A stretch of 64,000 nt of DNA, taken from positions 393,554 to 457,553 of the forward strand of contig NZ_JACABA010000001.1 in assembly GCF_013377015.1 (NCBI RefSeq), in the 5' to 3' direction. Under the pieces are notes generated by a model. The model had not been told where the DNA came from. It did no database searches and worked only from the letters and a program-made list of their open reading frames with translations. The DNA is from Rhodopseudomonas sp. Its GTDB lineage: Bacteria; Pseudomonadota; Alphaproteobacteria; Rhizobiales; Xanthobacteraceae. Made by a program: the position numbers and the translations under genes. Of the stretch, positions 56,529-63,908 are shown in pieces (the first letter of the stretch is position 1; every line of letters begins with the position of its first letter).

Positions 56529-56566
56529 CAGCGCAGGCAGTCACCTGGTGGCGACCGCCTGCGCTG
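56529..56566 (-). terminator. Candidate terminator after the operon 2 repeat genes
   Basis: Perfect 10-base stem CAGCGCAGGC (56529-56538) and GCCTGCGCTG (56557-56566) with an 18-base loop, 45 bases beyond the stop of the gene at 56611. Only a short T run (TTTGG) follows on the minus strand. Confidence 0.5.
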
Positions 56567-56610
56567 TCATCGTTGTGGGAGGTGGCTTCTCTTCGCGCCG
56601 GTTGGCGGGT

Positions 56611-57048
56611 CTACTTCAAGAGCGTTGGCAGTTTGAAAAACGAGGAGAACGGCGTCGGATTGTCGATCAAGAGCGGCTTGCCCGAGAACGATCGGTAAGC
56701 GCCATTCTGTGCCAGGATCAACGGCGTTCCTGACATCGACTTGTATGGCCCGGACGTATTGAGCAGCAGAAGCGCTCCAGAATACGACTTGTAGGGGCCG
56801 GACGTGTCGAGCAACAGCGGCGTGCCGGAGAACGACTTATACGGCCCCTTGGTATTGATCAGCACCGGCGTGCCCGAGAACGAATAGTGCGGACCCCTGG
56901 TGGGCAGCAAGATCAGCGAGCCCGAGTACGATTTGTACTCTCCCGTGTACTTCGTCAGCAGCGGCGTTCCGGAATACGACTTGTAAGGACCGGTCGTATT
57001 CAGCAGCAGCGGCGTTCCCGAGAAGGACCTGTATGAGTCGTTTGACAT
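56611..57048 (-). CDS. Puc-operon repeat protein, eight diverged 16-residue repeats
   Basis: 145 residues: eight repeats of S-x-S-G-(T)-P-L-L-x-x-x-x-G-P-Y-K type, more diverged than in the other repeat genes (TTGPYK, YTGEYK, TRGPHY, TKGPYK, TSGPYK, QNGAYR endings), then the cap NPTPFSSFFKLPTLLK. No N-terminal domain. ATG at 57048 has AAGGA seven bases upstream; it follows the 57062 gene by 13 bases. Last gene of puc operon 2. Function unknown. Confidence 0.84.
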   Translation of the reverse strand: MSNDSYRSFSGTPLLLNTTGPYKSYSGTPLLTKYTGEYKSYSGSLILLPTRGPHYSFSGTPVLINTKGPYKSFSGTPLLLDTSGPYKSYSGALLLLNTSGPYKSMSGTPLILAQNGAYRSFSGKPLLIDNPTPFSSFFKLPTLLK

Positions 57049-57061
57049 TAGGCGATCCTTT

Positions 57062-57355
57062 TCACTTCAGAATCAGCGGCGAGCCGGAAAATCCCTTGAA
57101 CTCGCCTTTCTGCTCGATCAGCAGCGGGGTGCCGGACATCGATTTGTACTCACCCTTCTGCTCGATCAACAGCGGGGTACCGGACATCGACTTGTATTCG
57201 CCCTTCTGCTCAATCAGCAACGGCGTGCCGGACATCGATTTGTATTCGCCCTTCTGCTCGACCAGCAACGGCGTGCCGGACATCGACTTGTATTCGCCGT
57301 TTTGCTCGAGAATCAGCGGCGTACCGGAATAGGACTGATATGCTTCTTTTGACAT
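57062..57355 (-). CDS. Puc-operon repeat protein, six near-identical 16-residue repeats
   Basis: 97 residues: MSKEAYQ, then six units, the middle ones almost identical (SMSGTPLLIEQKGEYK), ending GFSGSPLILK. Closest relative in the window is the 52931-53218 product. ATG at 57355 has AGGAG seven bases upstream and lies 13 bases after the preceding stop. It lacks the NPTPxSS cap. Function unknown. Confidence 0.85.
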   Translation of the reverse strand: MSKEAYQSYSGTPLILEQNGEYKSMSGTPLLVEQKGEYKSMSGTPLLIEQKGEYKSMSGTPLLIEQKGEYKSMSGTPLLIEQKGEFKGFSGSPLILK

Positions 57356-57368
57356 CTTAAGACTCCTG

Positions 57369-58037
57369 TTATTTGGAGAGTGCTGGAAAGCCGAGCCATG
57401 AGGACAACGGCGTTGGATTGTTGAGAAGTAGCGGCGTGCCGGAATACGACTTGTACTCGCCCTTCTGCTCGATCAGCAAAGGCGTGCCCGACATCGACTT
57501 GTATTCACCTTTCTGCTCGATCAGCAGCGGCGTTCCGGACATCGACTGGTACGCGCCCTTCTGCTCTAGGATCAGCGGCGTGCCGGACATCGACTTGTAC
57601 TCGCCGTCCTGATCGATCAGCAACGGCGTGCCGGAATAAGAATGGTATGACCCGGACGAATCCAGCAGTACCGGGATGTGCAACAGCGACGAGAACGGCG
57701 CCGCATCATCCCAAACCAGCGGATCCGAACTTGCGACGGTCGCCTTGATCGGATTGTATTTGCCAAGGATCTCGGACGCCTTGGCGCCGGTGCCGAAATG
57801 CGCCTGCACGATCACCACCGCGCCGCCGCGCTTGACGATTTCGGCGAAGCTGGCCGCCTGATATTTTACGATGCCGGTCTTGGCGATGGCGTTGGTCAGC
57901 TCTTCGACGGTGCCACGGTTCGGTACGGTTGCGTTCGGAAACACCTGAACGCTGGTGAAATTGTTCTTGGTCAGATCGGCTTCGACCCCCGTGATCTGCT
58001 TGAGCGTTTCGAAAGTCCGTATGATGCTTTGGGTCAT
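57369..58037 (-). CDS. Puc-operon protein: YflT-like domain plus SxSGTPLLI repeats (copy 2)
   Basis: 222 residues with the same architecture as the 53230-53892 product: N-terminal domain (SIIRTFETLKQITGVEADL, FAEIVKRGGAVVIVQAHFG, ASEILGKYNP), cap DAAPFSSLLHIPVLL at 111-125, five 16-residue repeats at 126-205 and C-terminal cap NNPTPLSSWLGFPALSK. ATG at 58037 has CGGAG six bases upstream, 19 bases after pucC. The N-terminal domain has diverged from copy 1 far more than pucB or pucC have. Function unknown. Confidence 0.85.
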   Translation of the reverse strand: MTQSIIRTFETLKQITGVEADLTKNNFTSVQVFPNATVPNRGTVEELTNAIAKTGIVKYQAASFAEIVKRGGAVVIVQAHFGTGAKASEILGKYNPIKATVASSDPLVWDDAAPFSSLLHIPVLLDSSGSYHSYSGTPLLIDQDGEYKSMSGTPLILEQKGAYQSMSGTPLLIEQKGEYKSMSGTPLLIEQKGEYKSYSGTPLLLNNPTPLSSWLGFPALSK

Positions 58038-58056
58038 GACTAACTCCGTTTCAGTC

Positions 58057-59499
58057 TCAAGGCCGATTGCTCGACCCTGCTTCAGTAAGTGGCCCCGCTC
58101 CGGCAAATCCTCCGACACGACGGATGAGCGGAATCATCGTCACCAGGGTCGCGCACAACAGAATGACTTCGAGGCAGTAGACGAAATCGTAGCCAACCGC
58201 CGCCCCAAGCGCATTCTCCGGTGCAAAGGCCGTCACCAGATCGCGCAAGATTCCGCCGAGTGCGATCGCCACGCCGGCGGCCGAGGCCTGCACCGCGCCC
58301 CAAGCGCCGAGCGCGAGACCAGCCTGATCCTTCGGCGCGGCATTCATCGTCGCCGTCAAGGTGCCATGGCCGAACAGGCCGGCGCCGAAACCGATCAGCA
58401 AGGTGCCGAGCCCGAACAGAAGTGCCGATTGCAGCTGCATCGGCATCGATGCGGCGAAGATAACCGCGAGGAACGCCGGAATTCCAACCAGTGCGCCATA
58501 GGTCGCCATCCGGAAAGGGTCGGCGCCTCGGCTAAGCACCCGCGAAGCGAGGCCGAATCCGAACAGTCCGCCGACCGCGAGCGCCGCGGTCAGTTTGGTG
58601 GTGTCGCCGACGCTGAGATGCAGGATCTGGCCGCCATAGGGCTCGAGCAGAATGTCCTCCATGCTGAAGGCCATGGTACCGAGGCCGACTGCCACCAGGC
58701 GGCGGGTCGCGTTCTTGCCGTGGATGAAGGCATCCCACGACTCGCGGAAGCCGGCCTGGCGCGCGCCCTGCTGTGTCGTCGCGGATCGTCCGCGCGATTC
58801 CTGTTTCCAGACCGCGACGCCGTTGAGCACGATGGTGACCACGGCCGAGCCCTGGATCACCTGAATCAGCCGACCGGGCGAGAAATTCGCAAGCAGCATG
58901 CCGAAAATGATCGCGCTGGCGATCATCCCGAACATCAGCATCGTGTACATCAAGCCGACCACCTTCGGCCGCGACTCCGGCGAAGCGAGGTCGGTCGCCA
59001 ATGCAAGACCGACAGTCTGGGTGGTATGAACTCCGGCGCCGATCAGCAGAAATGCCAGCGCTGCGCCGAACTGCCCGATCCACGCTGGGGCATGGCTCGC
59101 CTCGCCGCCGCCGGACAGCACCAGCAGCGCGAACGGCAGGATCGCCAGCCCGCCGAACTGCACCATCGTGCCCTTGTAGAGAAACGGGACGCGCCGCCAG
59201 CCCAGAGCGGATTTGTGGACGTCGGACTTGAAGCCGATTAGCGCCCGGAACGGCGCAAAGATCAGCGGCAGCGACACCATGATTCCGACGATCGAGGCCG
59301 GAACGTTGAGCTCGACGATCATCACCCGGTTCAGCGTGCCAACCAGCAGCACCAGGGACATCCCGACCGAGACTTGAAACAGCGAAAGACGCAGCAGCCG
59401 CGACAGCGGCAGATCCGGCGTCGCCGCATCTGCGAAAGGCAGAAATCGGCTCCCGAGGGAGAGCCATGCCTTTCCTAATCGTTGACTGACTGGGTTCAT
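58057..59499 (-). CDS. pucC: PucC, LH2 assembly/pigment transporter (copy 2)
   Basis: 480-residue PucC almost identical to copy 1 through the membrane core (GTLNRVMIVELNVPASIVG; LEPYGGQILHLSVGDTTK). Differences cluster at the N terminus (MNPVSQRLGKAWLSLG), the central loop (RGRSATTQQGARQAGF) and the C terminus (RVGGFAGAGPLTEAGSSNRP). ATG at 59499. Confidence 0.95.
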   Translation of the reverse strand: MNPVSQRLGKAWLSLGSRFLPFADAATPDLPLSRLLRLSLFQVSVGMSLVLLVGTLNRVMIVELNVPASIVGIMVSLPLIFAPFRALIGFKSDVHKSALGWRRVPFLYKGTMVQFGGLAILPFALLVLSGGGEASHAPAWIGQFGAALAFLLIGAGVHTTQTVGLALATDLASPESRPKVVGLMYTMLMFGMIASAIIFGMLLANFSPGRLIQVIQGSAVVTIVLNGVAVWKQESRGRSATTQQGARQAGFRESWDAFIHGKNATRRLVAVGLGTMAFSMEDILLEPYGGQILHLSVGDTTKLTAALAVGGLFGFGLASRVLSRGADPFRMATYGALVGIPAFLAVIFAASMPMQLQSALLFGLGTLLIGFGAGLFGHGTLTATMNAAPKDQAGLALGAWGAVQASAAGVAIALGGILRDLVTAFAPENALGAAVGYDFVYCLEVILLCATLVTMIPLIRRVGGFAGAGPLTEAGSSNRP

Positions 59500-59638
59500 G
59501 GTTGAACGCTTCCACCTGATGCGAGGAGGTGATCCGATCACCGTCCCGATCGAGAAGATGAAGAACACCGCCTTGCGACCGAAGAGAACAGATACGGCAA
59601 CGTCGATTCCGTTTGCTCTCTCCGGCTACAAAGCAAGC

Positions 59639-59662
59639 GACCGGGACCCGTGGATCCCGGTC
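59639..59662 (-). promoter_or_regulatory. pucA-pucC intercistronic stem-loop (operon 2)
   Basis: Same GACCGGGA/TCCCGGTC stem as in operon 1, in a flank that is also conserved (CTACAAAGCAAGC precedes both). Confidence 0.62.
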
Positions 59663-59691
59663 CAGCTACCACAACTTACGAAGAAGCTGTA

Positions 59692-59877
59692 TTAACCGAT
59701 GGAGGGCGTCACGATCGAGGTGATCGCAGCGGTCTTGCCGTTCATGTACTTGGCGACCCAAGTGGTGTGGGTCAGAACCGCGAAGTGAACGAGAAGAACG
59801 ATCACGGCAACGCTGCCCAACAGGAGCGGCAGGCCAACGGTCGGCTTCACCACGGTCCAGATTCTACCTTGATTCAT
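59692..59877 (-). CDS. pucA: PucA, LH2 alpha polypeptide (copy 2, Tyr44-Met45)
   Basis: 61 residues. First 23 residues as copy 1, His31 in [13 protein letters not shown], but the C-terminal side reads [10 protein letters not shown], so position 45 is Met instead of Trp. In LH2 the residues at 44/45 donate hydrogen bonds to the B850 acetyl groups; losing one donor usually blue-shifts B850. This copy may therefore form a spectral variant LH2. C terminus SIVTPSIG. Confidence 0.95.
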   Translation of the reverse strand: MNQGRIWTVVKPTVGLPLLLGSVAVIVLLVHFAVLTHTTWVAKYMNGKTAAITSIVTPSIG

Positions 59878-59889
59878 TGTCGATACTCC

Positions 59890-60045
59890 TTAATGCAGCC
59901 AGGGCGAATAAACATACGCCAGGAAGTGAGCGACGATCGCGATCGCGCCGAAGACGCGGGTGCCGTCGATCACATGCTTGTGGAGCTCTTCCGATTCCGC
60001 GATTGTCAGGCCAGTCGGCCAGACCTTATTCGCATCATCTGCCAT
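59890..60045 (-). CDS. pucB: PucB, LH2 beta polypeptide (copy 2)
   Basis: 51 residues, identical in sequence to copy 1. Ribosome site AGGAGGT and the upstream leader are also almost unchanged. First gene of operon 2. Confidence 0.96.
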   Translation of the reverse strand: MADDANKVWPTGLTIAESEELHKHVIDGTRVFGAIAIVAHFLAYVYSPWLH

Positions 60046-60438
60046 AGTAATACCTCCTAAGAGACTTACGATCAGTTTCGTGCTGAACCTGCACGTAGGT
60101 ATTTCGCTGCTACGCCGAACTGATGTTCGATTGGTCTCAGCATTTGCACTGTTGCTGCCTTGCCTCGACTACCGCGCCACCAACCAATCGGATGACAGTG
60201 GCGCGGCGCCGAGGACGAGACGGTTCCAGGCTTCGATTTGGATACTCCCTGAGAAACTTCTGCATTTCCCAGCGGCTGTAAAATCAGCCTGACACATACG
60301 GTTGTCAATTTAACATGACACTCAGGGCGGTCCGTGTCATACCTGACCATCGCGAAATCGTCCGACGAATCCCGGACACGCAAAGTTGATCAGAAGTGAC
60401 GCAAAGTTGATTGAGAACAAAGATTCGGGTCTTGACAA
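60046..60438. other. Divergent control region: puc operon 2 / sensor kinase
   Basis: 393 bases with no gene. The about 60 bases next to pucB match operon 1. The PpsR boxes are at 60277-60320, and a TTGACA-like element lies just before the kinase start at 60439. Confidence 0.55.
60277..60320. promoter_or_regulatory. Tandem PpsR operators of puc operon 2
   Basis: Two perfect TGT-N12-ACA boxes at 60277-60294 and 60303-60320, again 26 bp apart. They lie between puc operon 2 and the divergent kinase gene and could control both. Confidence 0.8.
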
Positions 60439-61674
60439 ATGCAGCCGATGGAGATCGAAGCATTCAATAATGCCGAACTAATCCGCTGCGATCGCGAGCC
60501 GATTCATATCCCCGGCTCCATTCAGCCGCATGGCGCGTTGCTCGCGCTCGATCCCGATGATCTGCGGATCCTCCACACCGGTGGCGACATCGAAGGCCTG
60601 CTTGGCATTGCCGTGGAGACATTGCCGGGCACCAGCGTTGCTCGCATTCTCTATGACGATCAGTTGTCGCGGCTGCGGTCGTTACTCGATCCGAAGCGAG
60701 CCATCACTCGTCCCGTGCATGCGCTCGTCCCGCCCAACTGCACCGAACCCCAGACCATCGACGTGATCGGCTGCCGATCGGCGAAGCCGGTGGTCCGCGA
60801 GTTCGATCCGCAGCTGGACGAGGCGCCGGAGAATTCGTTGACGCTGGTGTTGTCGCTGCTCGAGGTGGCGCTACTGCGAGTCGATCAACTCGCGCGCGCG
60901 AGACGATCGGCGCGTCTGACCCAGGACCAGTCGTCGCGCGATCTGGAAGCGGGACTGAAGCGCTTGCAGCAGGCAGCCCAGACCCTGAAGCGGGAAACCG
61001 AACGCCGCGCCGCCGCCGAGGCCGACCTCTCTCACGTCTTGCGATGCACGGTCGAACACCAGGAAGCCGGGCGTTTGCGCATTGACCGTGAATTGCACGA
61101 CACGCTAGGGCAATCCCTGACACTCTTGAAGCTGGGCCTTGACGGCCTTGGGCGCGCGTCGCCCGACGGCAACGAGCTGCAGCAGCGCATCGCGAGCATG
61201 AAGAGCCTCGCGGACGACGTCGGACGCGAGGTCAACCGGCTGGCGTGGGAGATTCGGCCGACGGCGCTCGACGATCTCGGCATCCAGAACGCCGTGCAGA
61301 GCCTGGTGGATAGCTGGAGCCAGAAGTCGAGCATCAAATGCGAACTTCACATGACGCTGGACGGCGAGCGCCTGCCCGCGGCGGTCGAAACGACGCTCTA
61401 TCGCGTCCTGCAGGAAGCCCTGACCAACGTCGTAGGTCATGCCGCGACGACACATGTTAGCGTGATTCTCGGACTGAAGGATCAGCAGGTGACGCTGATC
61501 GTCGAAGACGACGGGCGCGGGTTCGCCGACAACAAGAAAACATCCGCGTCTGAAGGCCGGCTCGGGCTGCTCGGGATCCGCGAGCGGCTGTCGCTGATCG
61601 GCGGCTCACTCAAAATCGAAACGGCGCCGGGCAAAGGCGCGACCTTGTTTGTTCGTATTCCGGTGGAAACATGA
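60439..61674 (+). CDS. Sensor histidine kinase with a lone phytochrome-type PAS domain
   Basis: 411 residues. Residues 1-120 resemble the N-terminal PAS of bacteriophytochromes, including LIRCDREPIHIPGSIQPHGA with Cys17 at the biliverdin-Cys position. No GAF or PHY domain follows. A coiled coil (150-200) leads to a HisKA_3 dimerisation domain with the phospho-His at about 220 (RIDRELHDTLGQSL) and an HATPase domain (VEDDGRGF, GLLGIRERL). NarL-type kinase paired with the next gene (ATGA overlap). Adjacent and divergent to puc operon 2. The signal is unknown; chromophore binding without GAF is doubtful. Confidence 0.88.
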   Translation: MQPMEIEAFNNAELIRCDREPIHIPGSIQPHGALLALDPDDLRILHTGGDIEGLLGIAVETLPGTSVARILYDDQLSRLRSLLDPKRAITRPVHALVPPNCTEPQTIDVIGCRSAKPVVREFDPQLDEAPENSLTLVLSLLEVALLRVDQLARARRSARLTQDQSSRDLEAGLKRLQQAAQTLKRETERRAAAEADLSHVLRCTVEHQEAGRLRIDRELHDTLGQSLTLLKLGLDGLGRASPDGNELQQRIASMKSLADDVGREVNRLAWEIRPTALDDLGIQNAVQSLVDSWSQKSSIKCELHMTLDGERLPAAVETTLYRVLQEALTNVVGHAATTHVSVILGLKDQQVTLIVEDDGRGFADNKKTSASEGRLGLLGIRERLSLIGGSLKIETAPGKGATLFVRIPVET

Positions 61675-62390
61675 AACATCAGCTCATCGAACCGCTGCCG
61701 CCCGAGCCGTCGCAAGAATCGCAAGAGCCGCAGAACGGCCGCCTGCGGGTATTTCTCGCCGACGATCATCCGGTGGTGCTCAGCGGCATGAAAGTTCTGG
61801 TCGCCAGCGATGCGAGCCTCGAGCTCGTCGGCGAAGCGGTGGACGGACCGAACGCGTTGCGGCGCGCCATCGAGTTGCGACCCAACGTCGTCGTGCTCGA
61901 CCTCTCGATGCCCGGCTTGAACGGCATCGAAGTGGCCCGCAAATTTCTCGCCGCCTGTCCGGAATGTCGGGTGCTGGTGCTGACCGTGCACGAGGATGGC
62001 GCCTATCTGCGGCAATTGCTCGATCTCGGCGTTTCCGGCTACGTGCTGAAGCGTTCGGCGACCGAAGAACTGATCCGCGGAATTCATGCCGTCGCAGCCG
62101 GCGGCCTGTATCTCGATCCGGCGATCGCCGGGCGGGCAGTGGGCCGCGCCCCGCCCCATGTTCACAGCAATGAGGAGGCCAGCGCGGTCGCCGAACTCAG
62201 CACACGGGAAATCGAAGTGCTGCGACTCGCCGCGGTCGGACACAGCAACAAATCGATCGCCGCCAAGCTGCAGATCGGCGCCAAGAGCGTCGAGACCTAC
62301 AAGGCGCGGGGGATGGCGAAACTCGGCTTCCACAACCGGGTCGAAGTGGTCCGCTTCGCGCTCAGCATGGGCTGGCTCGCCGACCCATAA
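61671..62390 (+). CDS. NarL/FixJ-family response regulator
   Basis: 239 residues: receiver domain with the phospho-acceptor Asp77 (NVVVLDLSMPGLNG), Lys in VSGYVLKRS, and a C-terminal LuxR-type HTH (LSTREIEVLRLAAVGHSNKSIAAKL, KSVETYKARGMAKLGFHNR). An N-terminal Pro/Glu/Gln-rich extension of about 22 residues is unusual. The start overlaps the kinase stop. Likely targets are the adjacent puc operon or other light-harvesting genes (inference). Confidence 0.92.
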   Translation: MKHQLIEPLPPEPSQESQEPQNGRLRVFLADDHPVVLSGMKVLVASDASLELVGEAVDGPNALRRAIELRPNVVVLDLSMPGLNGIEVARKFLAACPECRVLVLTVHEDGAYLRQLLDLGVSGYVLKRSATEELIRGIHAVAAGGLYLDPAIAGRAVGRAPPHVHSNEEASAVAELSTREIEVLRLAAVGHSNKSIAAKLQIGAKSVETYKARGMAKLGFHNRVEVVRFALSMGWLADP

Positions 62391-62533
62391 TCGTTTGATC
62401 CATTTATGGTTTGATCCCCGCCGAGCGAACCGCTAGCCTCGCTCCACAAGAAGAAATGCTCCCTCCGGAAGCTGAAGCCGCGCGACGCGCGCTGCCTGGT
62501 CCCCGGATTGGCAGCGCAGGGGGGAGATCCAGA

Positions 62534-63748
62534 ATGAGCGCTGAGCAGCGAACGCCGCGACCGTCCGCCAAGGAATCGTCGACCAAGGCTTTCGAGGGCC
62601 TGCGCGTTCTCGACTTCTCCACCACCATCGCCGGCCCGCATTGCGCGCGCATGCTGGCCGACATGGGCGCCGAAGTGATCAAGGTCGAAGCCACCGAGGG
62701 CGAGACCATGCGCACCCGTCCGCCAGTCCGCAACGGCTTCAGCACCGTGTTCGGCCAGCTCAATGTCGGCAAGAAGAGCCTCGTCCTCGACCTCAAATCG
62801 CCGCACGGCCGCGATGCGGTGTGCCGGCTGATTACGGACGTCGACGTCGTGGTGGAGAATTTCCGTCCCGGCGTGATGCAGCGCTTGCAGTTGGACTATG
62901 CGACGCTGCGCCAGCTAAATCCGAAGCTGATCTACTGTTCGATCTCCGGCTACGGCCAGACCGGGCCGTCGTCGGAACTGCCGGCCTACGCGCCGGTGAT
63001 CCACGCCGCCTCCGGCTACGACGTGGCGCATCTGTCGTATCAGCCCGGGCGCCACCGGCCGGATTATTGCGGCATCTATCTCGCCGACGTGGTCACCGGC
63101 GCCTATGCGTACGGTGCGGTCGCATCGGCGCTATATCAGCGCCGCAGCACCGGCGAAGGCCAGCACATCGACGTCTCGATGCTGGAATCGATGCTCGGCC
63201 TGACGCTGAACGAAATGCAGTGGTCGCAATTTCCGGTGACGGCGCCGAGCCGTCCGCTGTTCGGGCCGATGGAGACTGCGGATGGCTATGTGATGGTCGC
63301 GGTGGCGAGCGAGAAAACGTTTCGCAATTTCGTGCTGGCGGCCGGGCATCCGGAATGGATCACCGACCCGCGGTTCGAGAAATATGCCGACCGCCGCGAT
63401 AATTGGGAAGATTTCATGACCGGGATCGAGACCTGGTCGCGAACGCTGAGCACGCCGCAATGCCTCGCCGAGTTGAACAAATTCGGCGTGCCCTGCTCGG
63501 CCTATCGCAGCGTCGCCGAGGCGATGGCGGACCCGCAAACCGCGCACCGCCAGGCGTTGGCCGAGGTCAGCGACGATGGCGGCAGCTTCAAGGTGCTGAA
63601 CCTGCCGTTCCGGATGTCGGGCGCCGATACCACGACGGGACCGCGGGTAGCGACGCTCGGCGAGCATACCGCGGAGCTGCTCAAGCAGGCCGGCTATTCC
63701 GACGACGAGATCAAGACATTTTCCGGCGTGACGTCGAGCGATGCTTGA
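62534..63748 (+). CDS. Class III (CaiB/BaiF-type) CoA-transferase
   Basis: 404 residues. LRVLDFSTTIAGPHCARMLADMGAEVIKVE, NVGKKSLVLDLKSP, ENFRPGVMQRLQLDY and YCSISGYGQTGP are family hallmarks; the catalytic Asp is expected in the GIYLADVVTGAY region. ATG at 62534 has GGGGAG seven bases upstream. It marks the end of the photosynthesis region and the start of acyl-CoA metabolism genes. The substrate is unknown. Confidence 0.9.
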   Translation: MSAEQRTPRPSAKESSTKAFEGLRVLDFSTTIAGPHCARMLADMGAEVIKVEATEGETMRTRPPVRNGFSTVFGQLNVGKKSLVLDLKSPHGRDAVCRLITDVDVVVENFRPGVMQRLQLDYATLRQLNPKLIYCSISGYGQTGPSSELPAYAPVIHAASGYDVAHLSYQPGRHRPDYCGIYLADVVTGAYAYGAVASALYQRRSTGEGQHIDVSMLESMLGLTLNEMQWSQFPVTAPSRPLFGPMETADGYVMVAVASEKTFRNFVLAAGHPEWITDPRFEKYADRRDNWEDFMTGIETWSRTLSTPQCLAELNKFGVPCSAYRSVAEAMADPQTAHRQALAEVSDDGGSFKVLNLPFRMSGADTTTGPRVATLGEHTAELLKQAGYSDDEIKTFSGVTSSDA

Positions 63749-63772
63749 GGCAAGGCGCCTCGTCGGTTCGCT

Positions 63773-63890
63773 GTCATTCCGGGGCGCGAGGCCGCAGGCC
63801 GAGCGAGCCCGGAATCTCGCGGCAAGGCACCGCGCTTGAGCGAGATTCCGGGTTCGCACGCAGCTTACGCTGCGCGCGCCCCGGAATGAC
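63773..63890. repeat. Long inverted repeat, second copy
   Basis: GTCATTCCGGGGCGCGAGGC ... GCGCGCCCCGGAATGAC with internal CCCGGAATCTCGCGGCAAG and GAGATTCCGGGTTCGC. Same family as 51109-51224. It lies between the CoA-transferase stop and the convergent partial gene. Confidence 0.82.
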
Positions 63891-63908
63891 GGCAGGAACG
63901 TCATGCGA

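Larger units (their letters stand above)
55885..56610. other. puc operon 1 leader, promoter and gap to the operon 2 repeat genes
   Basis: 726 bases without a convincing gene. The first about 65 bases upstream of pucB are nearly identical to the region upstream of pucB copy 2. PpsR boxes lie at 56172-56215. From 56216 to 56528 I see no coding signal; a hairpin at 56529-56566 probably ends the operon 2 transcript. Confidence 0.6.

Noticed and set aside
57033-57332. Plus-strand frame rich in SPFCSISSGVPDIDLY-type repeats
   Set aside because: Reverse-strand reading of the SxSGTPLL repeat gene; it has no ribosome site, and the minus strand fits the operon spacing.
52931-57640. 48-bp tandem repeats as a CRISPR array
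   Set aside because: Units are contiguous coding repeats with no unique spacers, kept in frame and starting with ribosome sites; no cas genes nearby.
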